From: Hemibagrus wyckioides
Lineage: Eukaryota > Chordata > Actinopteri > Siluriformes > Bagridae
Reading direction: 5' to 3'
NCBI RefSeq assembly: GCF_019097595.1
Contig: NC_080711.1
Coordinates: 14,364,928 to 14,428,927, forward strand
DNA length: 64,000 bases
The notes below the pieces were generated by a model. The model ran no database searches. It was not told the origin of the DNA and saw only the letters and a list, made by a program, of their open reading frames with translations. This document shows positions 12,357-26,270 of the stretch, piece after piece (position 1 is the first letter of the stretch; the number at the start of each line of letters is the position of its first letter). A program made the translations under genes and the position numbers.

Positions 12357-14717
12357 GTACTCTGTTCAGTTCACTGAAGTACTGCTGGGTTCAAATCCTG
12401 GCTATGCTCTGCCAGTTGCCACCTTGATTTAGACCCTAAGGAAGACCAAACAGACTTTCCTACAGCGCTAAACATTAAGCTTGTGGAAGATACCATGACC
12501 TACAATGAACTGACAGATTGTGTTTGTCAAAAAAGTTTACAGTGTGACCCATGTCTGCAGTCAGAACAGTAAATGTCAATGGAACCAAGGAAATAGAGCT
12601 AAACTAGAACGGCTTGGAAATACAATATGTCTGCAGGGGAAAAGCTCTATATTATTACTGTGACATTAGATTGTGTGTGTGTGTGTTTTTTTACTGTACG
12701 TTTCCTGCCTTGAATCAGTTGAGTTGAATCCCATAAACAGTGGGAAAAAATATGGAAAGCAACAAGCAACCAGTTTATATCAATTTAATTTTATATCAAA
12801 ACTCTAAATGTCCACAAAATTGTATGATTCAATCACATGCATTTCTGCAAGGGATTAACCTAACGTCAGCCCATTACAGAGTTTTCTGGACTTTTATTTA
12901 CTTATTTTTACTGGTTTGAAAAGAATGACCAATGCATTTGTTATGTGTTTGTTGTTGTTGTTTTCTCACCCAAGACTTAATTTATTGTTGGATGTTCCAA
13001 CAAACCATTTCACCTTCTTCCTGAATGAGGTAAGTGATACAAAAGCACTTACATATGTGATAATATGTTTGTGGAAATGGTGAGAAACGTGAGAGACATA
13101 TTTGACAGTGTAATTCGTAAACATGTTATGTAATCATTCAGTCATTTACTTTTACAATATTAGGTACATTTCCAGGATATTATGTAATGTACCTTTATTT
13201 TATTTTTTAAATTTATTTTTCTTTCCTTATTTTTTGTCCCTTGAAATGTCCATTGATGTAATTAATGGGAACGGACCGGTGTTTCTAGAACCAGTCAAAC
13301 AAATGGGCGGTCTCCAGTCCTATTCAGTCAAATAGCAGCGCATATCCTAATGGAAAAACAGTGGATAAAGTTGTCAGAAAGTCACAACCAGTCCAAGCCA
13401 CTCCATTTCACTGATACATTGATACACAGCTTTTCCCAGCTGTCATTACAGGCATGTGAAAATACTCATATGCCAGATGACAGTAAATGGAATGAGCTTG
13501 TTGATCAGGCAGTGTTGCTGATAGCTGAGAGTGCTGGAACATGCTGAGCTCTGGGATTTGGCACAGTTGGCAGTTGAGCACATCGGACCACATTTACATC
13601 CCTTATCTGATTCAGTTTACAAGTCGAAAAAGATTTATTAAATAAACCACACCTAGATGTGGAGTATCAATTTAAAATTTCCTCTGCATTCATTTCTGAA
13701 GTAAGTTAGCTGCAGAGTGTGACATTTTCCTGGAGTTCTGAAGCAGTAGCAGTCTCAAGCAGATGTAGGGATGTCCTGTTGAGATGAGGCGCATGTAATG
13801 TGATTTCTAATGGCAAGCTGGGTGTAATAACTCCATATCTATTAACATCCCTTCACACACACACACACACACAGACACACACACACACATAGACACCTTC
13901 TACAGACATAATAGTTAATGCATCTATGCAATGCTATGCTTACCCCAATACCTAATCCTAACCCTAACTGTAACCTCAATAAACTAAAGGAAACACTTAG
14001 GCTATATTTACAGTGGTAGTCATCTTCTTTCTTGCATTTGTCTCATATGGCCCTCACATGGCCTCTGTCTCCAGACATGAGCATCAGTGTCTTCATCATT
14101 TCCAGCCACTTTGCATTTCAGTGCTCACCAACGCCTTCCATTATTAATTCACCTAGACCTGCTGTTTCACTTCCTCACCTTAATTCCAGTTCAATTTAAT
14201 TCAACTACTATACTTCTCTTCTCAGCAATCTACAGTGTGTGTGTGTGTGTGTGTCTGTGTGTGTGTGTGTGTTAAATCTAACATCCTAAGAGGTGTCAGC
14301 GAGCTGTCTGGAAGCATAAGACCCAGAGTAGATGAAGAAAAGAAGTGACAGAGTGTGTCTCATCTAATAGCTTTTGCCTTTCCCAGTTTCCCCCTTATGG
14401 ATCTAGTCCACTCACTCTCTGTGGTAATGTACTAATGAATATGCCTCAAGTGCTGCATGGGCAAAGAAAAGCAAGGCAAGGAGACAGATGTTGCAGTAGT
14501 AAGAGCTACTAGAGGGAGGAGATGCCGTCTGGAGTGTGTGTTTTTTGGGGGGGGTGGGGGTGGGGGGATTAAAGGGAATTAAAAGTTGAACTGAGAAACA
14601 GTTTCTTAAATAAATTAAAATATAATAAGCCTGTTACAATGCAGTTATAGGGAAATAGTCAGATGGAGTGATGTGATGTAGCCAGAAAGTATGCAATAGC
14701 ACTAACATTGGAGAATA
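11641..14717. other. Noncoding DNA with several dinucleotide repeats
   Basis: No supported gene or transposon in about 3 kb. Repeats include (TA)n at about 12320-12353, (CA)n at about 13853-13888 and (TG)n at about 14235-14271. A G-rich tract lies at 14547-14567. Short open frames at 13123-13547 and 14087-14275 have no recognisable domain. Confidence 0.5.
14547..14567 (+). other. G-rich tract with quadruplex potential
   Basis: Three G runs of 8, 5 and 6 are separated by single T residues. The 8-run and 6-run can each supply two triplets, so an intramolecular G-quadruplex is possible. The G-rich strand is +, the same sense as the downstream MGAT5B gene. Confidence 0.6.
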
Positions 14718-15687
<970 letters not shown>

Positions 15688-17890
15688 TTTCAGATATATT
15701 TTCCACTTTAAAAAAAAAGATTTTTATTTTCCAGTAATAGTAAGTTTTATTTACCTTAAAAATAATTATTAGGGTGGCACAATATTGGAGAAAAACTGCC
15801 TTTATGATTTCTTTCATTTATTTATTAATTTTGCGAGATATTACAATCTAAATCAGGATTTTTTTTTTAATCAGATCAGTTGAATAGCTCTATTTGGAAA
15901 GAAGTAATCACACTAGAATGATTGCGGTGACCTGCATCTGCATTGAAATTAAAAAAGTCAACTAAAAAATGACTTTTTGGGTTGTTCAATTCTCTAGTTG
16001 ACTCACAGTGACACCATTTTATTTATATAATACTCTTCTGTCAATCCAGGATTAAGTCATTGATCCAGATGAAATATTTCCTTACATCGGACATTGCATT
16101 ACGTTTTTTGTGATCAAATCTTCCTTTTCGGTGCATTTACACAATGTTGATGTAAACGATACACTGTGCAGCCTTAATTATTATTGTTTTCAAATTTATT
16201 AAAGATAGACACTTTATATGTTTCATCCTTTAATAGCTACAGTTATTTTCTCTTTCTAGAAACAAATTAGTTCCACTTATTGCTTACAACATGGCAGCTA
16301 TGAACATTCCTTTACCTGTCTCTTTTTATCATCCTTGAAGTTAATAAAGACAGAAAGCACTTTCTGAAAGTCTTCTGTGATGAAGACTATTCTGTGGGGA
16401 AGACTTAAACAGCTTTACCTGTTTAACTTTTACAAATGCGCTGCTACTGGGAGATTTCTTCCATAAATGTCAAATGAACATCTTGTTCCGTCTTGTTACA
16501 ACAATTCACAAAGCATGTTCTTCTTTATTAAATAACACGTTTTTATTAAGAACACATCCTCTTCAGTGCAGTGACAGGGATTTGGGATGCAGCTCAGTAA
16601 ATATATGGAGTAGATGAGGAATAAAAATGGGCTGATAAAGTCATGTTTTGTGATCTATTATTTTGTTGTTTGTTTTTTTGCAGAACCTTTCATCTATTCA
16701 TTAATGTTTCCTCGGCAGCTACGTGCCTCGCCTTACTCGCACTACATCTCTGTTGCTCTGCATTTGTTTGCAAGCTCACACAGCTGCTCACTGTACAAAG
16801 CGTAGCCTGAGAGAGGTGACAAATATTGTCTTGGCACTCAGGTTGAACTGCGTATAATGTAAGTGGAATGGCGGAAGCTGCCTAGTAGGGTTGTTAGGCT
16901 TCAAGTTAATTGTTGAGAATGGCCTTATTGTGTGTGTGTGTGTGTGTGCTTAAATCCTAATGCGGTAATGCTGAATGTAGCTTACAATAAATTACCTCAA
17001 AGCCATGTATAGTTAATCTTTGGTGTAAGTGCACAGGGAGGGGGTACTGCTTCTAAAACTGCTGCTGAGGTGAGTAGTTAATTCAGTTGAGTGCAAATGT
17101 TTCTACACCTTTGGACAGAAATTTAACCGATATCCTCTTTTCAGCTGCCAGAGTTGAAAGCTGTTGACATATTTGCATATTTGCTGTTGACTCTTGATTC
17201 TGCATATTTACTGTTGAACTGTTGTGTCAGAGCGTCTCCTCTGTGATTCATTAAAATGCACACACACACACGCACACACACACACACAAACACCCAAACA
17301 CACACAGGCAGACAGATGTAGACATAGAGAAATGCTGCCTGTGTGTACAGAGTATTCCGTTCTATATAATTATTTTTGCAGTTTTTATAAACCACTTGTA
17401 ACTTAAGTGCTAACAGTTTAACAACCTGAACAAATCACACACTGTTCAGCTCATCAAATGGTCACAGAAACAGTCGTTGTGCTGTATTTTCCCTGTCTCC
17501 ACGACTCCTTAGCAGACACTGTAAACAGTAACAGACCCACATACACACACACACACACACACACAGAGGCAGCACACTGTCAGTCCTCTCTCTTGCTTCC
17601 AAGTCCAATTGGCAGATATTGATTGAGTTGCAGGGGGATGTAATGAATCCACTTTATCAGTCAAAACCTGCACCTGCTTTTTTTAACCAATGGGGATTTG
17701 CTGCTACCTAATAAATAAATAAGATGATGCCAGGGCAGCACACCTTAGCAGGATTATAGCCTCACTGCAGCGCAATTCGTTGTCAATTTTAAAGCCACAA
17801 AAATGATAATGCTTGAGTCTAAGCCACAATAAATCAGACACACCAAGCAGCATACACAGAACACACACAAAGCAGCTACTACATTAAGAT
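15688..17890. other. Noncoding DNA with CA/TG microsatellites
   Basis: No recognisable exon or transposon. Repeats: (TG)n at about 16930-16948, (CA)n with G interruptions at 17259-17310 and (CA)n at 17541-17564. Confidence 0.5.
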
Positions 17891-17894
17891 CCTG

Positions 17895-18140
17895 TTTCAA
17901 TCAATTCTCTATTTTTATTTGTATATTGCTTTTGACAATTAACACTGTTGCAAAGCAGCTTTACAGGAATGTAAACATTCAGGAAAAAAAAAGTTCCTAA
18001 TGAATTCCTAAAGCCTGAGGCAAAAGTGGCAAGGGAAAACTCCCTGAAATTATATGAGGAAGAAACCTTCAGAGGAACCAGATTCAACAGGGAACCCATC
18101 ATCATGTGGAGAGGGACACTGGGAAGTGTGATTATAAATA
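17895..18140 (+). repeat. Unclassified fish interspersed repeat
   Basis: Matches a repeat I recognise from fish genomes by its ordered words: 'atttgtatattgctttt', 'caaagcagctttacagga', 'ggcaagggaaaactccctga', 'aggaagaaaccttcagagga' and 'cagggaacccatcatcat'. A shorter copy starts at 35838. I do not know its class; it has no coding capacity. Confidence 0.6.
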
Positions 18141-18470
18141 ATTTCCTTTCTGTAACTGTACATTATATAGTCAAGTGCAGTCATGCAACCAGGAGCATCT
18201 GAGCAACTTATGAGCACGAGTATATGCATCAGGATAATTTCTGATTTCATTATAGTTTGAACATTTCTGCCAAAGCCATTGAATGCTCAATGACGGAAAC
18301 CTGAATGCAGTGCCTCAACCTTCTTTTTTTTTTACGTACACAATTATAATACATTAAAAAATATAATATAATGCATTAAATATATATATATAAATATATA
18401 AATATAATGTGCTTTTGTACATAATATTTATTTCATCCTAGATTGTGTACATACTTCACATCTGTATATA
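18141..18470. other. AT-rich noncoding DNA
   Basis: Contains T and TA-rich runs around 18320-18415. Nothing else is recognisable before the Tc1 element. Confidence 0.5.
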
Positions 18471-19684
18471 CACTATATTGCCAAAAGTATTCGCTCACCC
18501 ATCCAAATAATCAGAATCAGGTGTTCCAATCATTTCCATGGCCACAGGTGTATAAAATCAAGCACCTAGGCATGCAGACTGTTTTTACAAACATTTGTGA
18601 AAGAATGGGTCGCTCTCAGGAGCTCAGTGAATTCCAACGTGGAACTGTGATAGGATGCCACCTGTGCAACAAATCCAGTCGTGAAATTTCCTCGCTCCTA
18701 AATATTCCACAGTCAACTGTCAGCTGTATTATAAGAACGTGGAAGGCCACGTAAACTGACCGAGCGGGGTCAGCGGATGCTGAGGCGCATAGTGCGAAGA
18801 GGTCGCCAACTTTCTGCAGAGTCAATCGCTACAGACCTCCAAACTTCATGTGGCCTTCAGATTAGCTCAAGAACAGTGCGCAGAGAGCTTCATGGAATGG
18901 GTTTCCATGGCCGAGCAGCTGCATCCAAGCCATACATCACCAAGTGCAATGCAAAGCGTCGGATGCAGTGGTGTAAAGCACGCCGCCACTGGACTCTAGA
19001 GCAGTGGAGATGCGTTCTCTGGAGTGACGAATCGCGCTTCTCCATCTGGCAATCTGATGGACGAGTCTGGGTTTGGCGGTTGCCAGGAGAACGGTACTTG
19101 TCTGACTGCATTGTGCCAAGTGTAAAGTTTGGTGGAGGGGGGATTATGGTGTGGGGTTGTTTTTCAGGAGCTGGACTTGGTCCCTTAGTTCCAGTGAAAG
19201 GAACTCGGAATGCTTCAGCATACCAAGACATTTTGGACAATTCCATGCTCCCAACTTTGTGGGAACAGTTTGGAGCTGGCCCCTTCCTCTTCCAACATGA
19301 CTGTGCACCAGTGCACAAAGCAAGGTCCATAAAGACATGGATGACAGAGTCTGGTGTGGATGAACTTGACTGGCCTGCACAGGTTGAGTCCTGACCTCAA
19401 CCTGATAGAACACCTTTGGGATGAATTAGAGCGGAGACTGAGAGCCAGGCCTTCTCGTCCAACATCAGTGTGTGACCTCACAAATGCGCTTCTGGAAGAA
19501 TGGTCAAAAATTCCCATAAACACACTCCTAAACCTTGTGGACAGCCTTCCCAGAAGAGTTGAAGCTGTTATAGCTGCAAAGGGTGGACCGACGTCATATT
19601 GAACCCTATGGATTAGGAATGGGATGTCACTTAAGTTTATATGCGAGTCAAGGCAGGTGAGCGAATACTTTTGGCAATATAGTG
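18471..19684 (+). mobile_element. Tc1-like transposon with perfect 29-bp ends
   Basis: The terminal repeat beginning 'cactatattgccaaaagtat' (18471-18499) is matched base for base by its inverse at 19656-19684. TA precedes the left end; the right flank reads TG, one substitution from the expected TA. The length of 1,214 bp is close to a full-size simple Tc1 element. Perfect ends suggest a fairly recent insertion or selection on the ends by trans-mobilisation, although the transposase inside is broken. Confidence 0.95.
18605..19602 (+). pseudogene. Tc1-like transposase, two frameshifts
   Basis: Start MGRSQELSEFQRGTVIG at 18605 is typical. The first helix-turn-helix ends at SCIIRTWK, where a deletion near 18735 causes a frameshift; the frame then continues as [18 protein letters not shown] (second HTH region, with the GRPRK hinge). 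The core is open to 19394 and carries [11 protein letters not shown] and [11 protein letters not shown] with the first two catalytic Asp residues. Four extra bases around 19382-19386 ('cacaggttgagtcc') shift the frame just before [15 protein letters not shown], cutting off the third catalytic residue. The last part ends AAKGGPTSY at 19602. Without the two shifts the protein would be of normal family length. Confidence 0.93.
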
Positions 19685-21689
19685 TGTGTTTGGACATATT
19701 GTTTGAGTTTGCAGTATTGTCATGATAAACATTAGAACATCTGTACATTTATTTTACTGTCTGTAATGATCATTGGGCAATATTTTAATTTGGCACATTT
19801 AGCTCCCTTCAATGTCATCACCATAGTGCTCTGTTTTTCATGCCAAAAGTCTGTTAATAATAATAAAAAGAAGAAAAAGAAGAAGAAGAAAAGGATCTAT
19901 TAATGGCAAACCAATTAAAATCAGTATAAAGCATGTAGGCACTTGCAGAGAAATCAGGATTGTCAGATTGAATTGGCTGTTCAGTTTAAACACAAGTCTG
20001 CCTAAACCTGAGTCTGAAACCGCAGCCACATGCAGCGAAACTGAATAATACAGTATATCAGCACAATGTTGCCCCCCACCCTCCTCCCTCCTCTACCTCT
20101 ACATATGCAGCACGGTTTTCAGAATATAGCTAAACCAAATGTGTATAGCTGTGACAAGATCTGTGGACTTCTTCCAAAATGATAAGCAAGTAGGATTACC
20201 AGTGCCAGGAAATGAAATGATGTAAATATTTAATTATGCTGTGTCACATTAATTAGGCCACTGCATTAGTTAGATTGTAGAGGTTTAGAATTCTGTCCTG
20301 TATTGTGCTTTTTATTTTTCAGATCAATAGGCAATCTAATCAGATTAATGACAAAATACCACAGTGGAGCTCTGCCACAAGCCTCTCTCTGGGTTTTTGT
20401 AAAGCTGCTGAAGCAGGGTTTTGTAGCCTGTTTGACTGTATTGTTTGACCGGTTGATATTTTGAAGGGATCAGTAAGCCTACATATGATTGCTTGATTGC
20501 TGTTTGATGATCTCGGCTATTCTGGGTGAATTAACTCAACAGCTGTCAGTATAAGATGCACATATGAGAATTTAGTGTAATAATATGTCCTATTATGTAG
20601 AATACCGTATGTCAGTAATATGTCTATGTCTAGCCTAGATGTGGATGATTTCTAGAGCTGAAGCTTGAAAAGCAGCACCATATATTTAACTCCAAATATA
20701 AAACAGCACATTGAGATTTAATGTTATGAGAGGGTTTTTTTTTTTTGCCTTCTGGTTGTTTGTTCCAGTTAGTTATCGATTATGGCTTTATGAGTAGTTC
20801 ACAGGAGTGAAGACATGAATTTTTTTGGTGTTATAAAACCAGACATTTCACATGAATAATAAAACTATTTATTTAATATTTATGATTTTTTTCTGTTATG
20901 TATTCTTAGCAGGTTTTTACTGAACTATTTGACAAAGGATATAGCCAGTCCTGAAAATTATCCATATGAAAACCAAAAGCACTAATATTTTATACTGTTA
21001 TACTGTTAACCATGTAATTACACTAACTAACTGTATCAGTAACACGTTTAGATTTTCGGTCAGTGTGTATTGCTTTGCTACGTCCATCCCACACAAGTTC
21101 TGCGTTCCAACTTTAGCCACCCCAATCGAAATGGTCTGGATCTGCCACTGAAATATTGCTCTATTTCTTAAAGTGTAGTGTTGTAGATGTTCAATATTTA
21201 TATCAACCCACTCAACATCACCCAAATAAATACACTGAGGTTACTAAAGGACTATTCATACTACAGCTAAATGTTTAAAACCATTCCAGCTATGAGGAAT
21301 CCATCCAAATCTATTTTGAGCCTAAAATAACCTTACTGAATCAAAAAAGCCATTTTATTTACACAGTATTCCGCGATATCAATGCACACCAACAGCTCTT
21401 TGCACCAGGACAGATCACCACTCCTGACTTATTGCCACACTTTGAGACTCTCAAGTTCAAAAAGATACATATTCATGTTAAAACTGATATAGAAAAATCT
21501 AATTTTGTGAAATGATTAAGAAATCTTAAAAACCTTCAACAAATCCCACTCTTCCAGATCCTTAATTAACAAAGCACATGATGTTAATCCCATCAAACAA
21601 TTTCAATATCCCCCTGAATAATGCATGTGTGTATTTTTTTTTCTTTTTCTCTTTTTACATATCTAACGTATACACACTGTAAACACGTA
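19685..21689. other. Noncoding AT-rich DNA
   Basis: About 2 kb in which I recognise no exon, RNA gene or transposon. There is an AAG-rich tract on + near 19865-19890 and T runs near 20732. Confidence 0.5.
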
Positions 21690-22157
21690 CAGTGGAACCT
21701 CAGCATACGAATACGAATTTTTGCCTCTAGAATTGAAATTTTGCAAGAAATTTGCATCGACATACAAACAAACCGAACCTGAACACGGCTAAGTTGCGCA
21801 TATGTTGCATTAGAGGAACGCCAAGCGAAGACAACAGAAGCGAGTTTGCAAATTTTCGGCATGTGTTCAACAGCTGGGTGATTTTTCACATGTTTTTCTG
21901 TTGACAGATTGGTGCCGTGGGTGGTCTGTTCTATTTTTAGCCCAAGCTTGGTGGCACAACTTCCTGTGAGGACCCTTTACATGGAATGTTTGGTTTGGGT
22001 CATTTCTTTGTAAGCAGCCATATTGGTAATCTTGGTAATATTTTGGGTAAGTGGAACGGATTATCTGCATTTGCATTAATACCTATGGGAAAAGTTGTTT
22101 CGCAATACAAATTTTCGCCTCCAGAACGTATTAAATTTGTATGCTGAGGTTCCACTG
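21690..22157. mobile_element. Non-autonomous Tc1/mariner-type element (468 bp)
   Basis: Ends 'cagtggaacctcagcatac' (21690-21708) and 'gtatgctgaggttccactg' (22139-22157) are perfect inverse copies, and the similarity continues inward ('gcctctagaa' against 'cgcctccagaacg'). The element is flanked by TA on both sides. The interior has no transposase-like frame, so it would need an enzyme supplied by a related full-length element. The ends resemble those of a widespread mariner-like family. Confidence 0.9.
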
Positions 22158-22496
22158 TATATGAATCTTTTTTTCTGTGATTTTTTTTAGCAGTTAGTTC
22201 TTGTGCAAACAACAAAACTTTAATACATGAATGAATAATACAGTTGTTTAATGTCTCTGCCACTGAGTTGTGGCGGCATTATGTTTTCTCTTTGTCTGTC
22301 TATTCATCCATGGGAAGTACTCTTTAGTGTGATATCTCAAGAAAAAATGGTTGAAAGTTTTGTTAAGATTTGTACACCATTATTATTGCAACCAGCATAT
22401 AGACTGGTTAAATTCTGGAATTAATCAAAGCAGTTTCAAGGACACAACAGAGCAAATGTATGGAATAATCATTATAATAAGCAGATGAACTGATTA
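22158..22496. other. Noncoding DNA
   Basis: No recognisable feature between the TIR element and the SINE-like copy. Confidence 0.5.
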
Positions 22497-22826
22497 GGGG
22501 CACTGTGGTATAGTGATTAGTATGCTTGCCTAGCATCTCCGGGGTTGGGGGTTTGATTCCCTCTTAGCTTGCGTGGAGTTTACATGTTCAGCTTGTGCTT
22601 TTGGGGGTTTCCTCTGAGTATTCTGGTTTTCTATTCCCAGTGTAAAGACATGTGTTGTAGGCAGACTGGCATTTCTAACTTGTTTGTAGTGTGTGAGTGT
22701 GTGTGCGATTGTGCTCTGTTATGGATTGGCACCCTGTCCAATGTGTCCCCATGCCCTATGATAGGCTCCAGGCTCTTCATGACCTTGTGTAGGATAATTG
22801 TTACAGAAACTGTATGGATGGATGGA
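22497..22826 (+). repeat. tRNA-headed SINE / L2-tail repeat
   Basis: Head 'ggcactgtggtatagtgatt' with B-box-like 'gggtttgattcc', body 'tggagtttacatgttcagc' and 'gtgtaaagacatgtgttg', and tail 'tgtaggataattgttacaga' followed by 'atggatggatgg'. The order is as in the copy at 4756. Confidence 0.75.
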
Positions 22827-23749
22827 ACTGATTAGATGTTGGTATTAATCCATAGATGTCAAGGTCACATCAAAGTCAAAAGTCTAAAATAGTTTTTCTT
22901 TAAGATTCTTCTCTGTTTATCAGCCAGGGACTACTCAAGGCAGATTTTGGCTTTTTAAAATTTTTACCATTGGTCCATCCATGCGTCTGGACCACCCAAC
23001 TGGGGGTATGAGCAACATTTTATGGATAATATGAGATTAGATCCAGTTAGTCAGAGGTTGAAATTGGAAGTTGGAAATTCTCTGTAGGCAGGTGGTAAGA
23101 ACAAACTCAATAATGCCGTAGTCTAAAGCCATAGTGAACCATCCCAGATTGATTTGCAAATCGTCACTACGATCTGCCATGTTTCAATATAAGCGCTCAT
23201 AAACGTCTCTGTATGCAAACATCTGACATCAGCCTCCATATCTTCTGATTTATTCTGAGAACACTGCATATTTAAGAACATTAGAGACCGTAGTTGGAAA
23301 TCCTGCATCTATCATGTAGACCACATTTGCGAATCCTGAATTGTAACTGAATTCCTAGCCTGCTCACATTTTCCTGGTTTTTCTTTTTTGTGTGGGAAGA
23401 TTTTACTCCTTCGATCATTACAGCCACAATGAAATATGTGAACCAGTCTCGTCTGATCTAGGTCTGGCATCTTGAGATTACACAGAAAGAAGAAACTCTT
23501 GGCAATAGGAGATACTGCAATTGTTGCTACTTTTTTCTCCAAGTCTTGTGGAAGTCCAAGTCCATAATACGACAAACAAACACACCATGAAGCAAATTCC
23601 CAAACAGAAACAGAGTTTAGTTAAACCACCAAATCAAAAAATCAAAACAAACAACACAAGACACTGAGCTGTTTCTGGTCACCTTACGCACATTGAGCTC
23701 AAGGCATACAAGACCCCGTCAAAGTTATGGATTGTTATGTCTTGGATTG
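22827..23749. other. Noncoding DNA
   Basis: No supported gene; short open frames on the minus strand around 23123-23575 have no recognisable domain. Confidence 0.45.
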
Positions 23750-23938
23750 TAGGGCAGTGGTATCTCAAGGGGTTAAGGCTCTGGGTTGTTGATTGGAAAA
23801 TTGGGGTTCACTACCAAGCTGCCACTGTTGGGCCCTTGAGCAAGTCTAGGGTGCTGGCTGACTCTGTGCTGGGATATGTAAAGAAAATATTTTTCACTGT
23901 GCTGTAATGTGTGACACAATAAAGGCTGCTTCTTCATC
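23750..23938 (+). repeat. tRNA-derived SINE-like repeat (second family)
   Basis: Head 'gggcagtggtatctcaaggg' and 'ggttaaggctctgggttgtt', then 'gccactgttgggcccttgag', 'tgctgggatatgtaaagaaa', 'ttcactgtgctgtaatgtgt' and 'gacacaataaaggctgcttc'. This ordered set matches a SINE-like family I associate with catfish-type genomes. A minus-strand relative occurs at 46056-46376. Confidence 0.7.
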
Positions 23939-25927
23939 TTCTGTCTTGGACAGAGGCATGATTGAAACATAGACAATATGATTCACAGCAAAGGCTTTTA
24001 CCTAACATACTCCCTTGTTCAGAAGGATAACCATTTCCATCCTAGACTTGAGATGGATGAATCGTTTCCTAATATCTCCCCTGTTCCATATGCTAAGGCT
24101 GTCAGATGTAATTCATCATGAAACCACAGGTCTCTTTCAAGTCAGTGGATCTGCATGACACCTGTTGCCATGTTCCTTTTGCTCTAGAGCAGATGCTTTT
24201 TGAAGCTTGTCTACCAAGGATAGACCTTACTACTACTATCAAGATGAGTGGCTTGTGTATCAGGCTATCCTGTCCACAAAAGAGCTAAGATGGAGATGGC
24301 TGCACAATTCATTGGCATGCAGCCAGGCCCATTGAGAATGTTAGCCACTCTATCAGCCCAACATCATTATGCTTGCAGCTCATATCCCTTCATAGTGTTA
24401 TGTTTGGTAGTGGTACTTGATGAGGATACTTGGATTGTTGCCAGCTGCCACAACAGTAATCCTTCTGTGCTTACTGAAACTACAAACTTAAAAAGAAGTG
24501 GCTGATCAGCCTTCAGCCATCCCAAAGTCACTAACAGAGAAGTGCCCTTGTCTCAACAAGCAGGGCATAGAAACTTGCTGGATATGCAAGGCTTTTCTAA
24601 CAACAGTGAATGGAGCCTGCAGGGAATGTATGCATTGACCACAGCTTCACTAGCTATTAAACAATTTTTCTCCACCTTGTGTTGCACAGAATCTGGTGGC
24701 TAGGCCACAGAGTGCTGTAAGACCTTGGTTTCCCAGGCTGAATTTGCTAATGGAAGGAACAACCCAATGGTTCGTCCATAAGCAGATCTTCTGTACTAAG
24801 TGGATGAAAAGATTTGCCAACCCTAGGTCCTGAACTTGAGAATGCTCAGCTGATTTTGTTCGGTGTGTAGTTAAAAAAGATAAAGTACATTATCAGATGC
24901 TTTCATTAACTGAGAAGCTAATGGGTAGGGAACCAACATAATTAGAGGATAAACACATTTTGGCCATTTTTAGCGATGGATATTTGGATATTTTTCTATA
25001 ATGGAACAACCTCCTTCATCATCTGACCTTAACCTAATCAAGCTGCTTTGGGGGAGTTGAAGTAAAAAAATTACAGAAACGAGATCCAGAAATATGAGAA
25101 TCACGACCAAATCTGAAGAATGCAAAATAATATATTTTTAAACAATAATTTATTTAATTATTCTTATTTGCATATGCAAAATCTGTCTGGTTAGCCATGA
25201 ACTACATCTAATAATTTGGCCATCTTAAATGGTATTTTATCTTTTGCATTATGAGTCGTAATGGAAAACGTTTTAGGTACAGACTCACTCCAGTGAAAAT
25301 ATGTAGTTGCTGTCAAACCGGCCACTAGTTCAGTTTAACTGTAAGAACATAATAAGGACTATGATAGGAATTTTGATGTCTATATCAAAGAGCACTACAC
25401 AACAGACCGCCTTTTATCTATCACAGGTTAATAAAAGGCCAGTTTTTCAAGCACAAATTGACTGGGTCTAAATGCAAGCTATTTGAAAGATGGATCAGCA
25501 GTGGAAGCTCTTTTTATTTCAGGCAATTGCAGGTCCTCAAAAATCTCTCGCTGTCTGAAGTTCAAAAAGTCCCAAGCCTTTACTCCTTTGAGGAGACAAT
25601 ACCTTCAAAGCAGACGATTTATGAGGCCTGTGGTTGGGGAGACTTGGTGAACTACACACTCTGTCTGGGTGCCGTTTAATTGGCCAGGTGAAACATCGTC
25701 GACTCTTTGCTTTGCACTGTAGCTGCTTGGCTCACAGCAAATTGGAGCCTGAGAGGATCTGAAAAAACCTAGACTGCTGCCTCATTTGTCTCTCTGCTGG
25801 TTTTATTTATTTATTTAGCCTATATATCAGTCTGTCTATCCTGTTGATTATGTATGCTTCCTCCTATTAAGGAGAGATATGTGAGAGGCTGTGCTTAAAT
25901 TGTTTAGACAAAGGTTTGCCTTTGAAG
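23939..25927. other. Unclassified noncoding DNA, possibly an old retroelement
   Basis: From about 24010 to 24800 the base composition is more even and less AT-rich than its surroundings, as in decayed coding sequence, but no frame in either strand is open beyond about 85 codons and I recognise no domain. An open frame at 25458-25679 is likewise unrecognised. No transposon ends were seen. Confidence 0.35.
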
Positions 25928-26270
25928 TCCATTTATTCATCCTTCCATCTATCTATCCATCTATCCATCCCTCTATAAATCTATCTGTCCTTTTTCTATA
26001 GCACTGATTCTACACAGGGTCCCGTGATATCTGGAGTCTATCCCAGGGGACTCCCCTAGATGAGGTGGCAACCCATAACACACACACACACACCCATTCA
26101 CACACCATAGACTATTTAGAGATGACAATCAGCCTTCAACAGTCTTCAGACTCAGAGGAACTTAGGGTACCTGGAGAAAACAGGGAGAAAATGCAAACTC
26201 CGTGCACACAGGGCTGAGGTGGGAATCAAACCCCCAGCCCCAGAGGTGCCACAAAGCCACTGTGTCCCCT
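25928..26270 (-). repeat. tRNA-headed SINE / L2-tail repeat
   Basis: Minus-strand copy: CCAT-rich tail at 25930-25975, then 'agcactgattctacacaggg', 'acaatcagccttcaacagtc', 'ggagaaaatgcaaactccgt' and the head complement 'gggaatcaaacccccagccc' with 'gccacaaagccactgtgtcc'. Diverged but complete. Confidence 0.75.

Noticed and set aside
13945..13970. Telomere-like 'cctaaccctaac'
   Set aside because: Only about two imperfect units; too short to mean an interstitial telomeric site.
18890..19748. Minus-strand open frames of up to 177 codons
   Set aside because: Antisense shadow of the Tc1 transposase at 18605-19602.
24248..24505. 85-codon + frame as a host gene
   Set aside because: No domain recognised; surrounding sequence looks like a decayed repeat.
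25458..25679. 73-codon + frame as a possible exon
   Set aside because: No recognisable domain, no convincing flanking AG/GT, no fit to MGAT5B.
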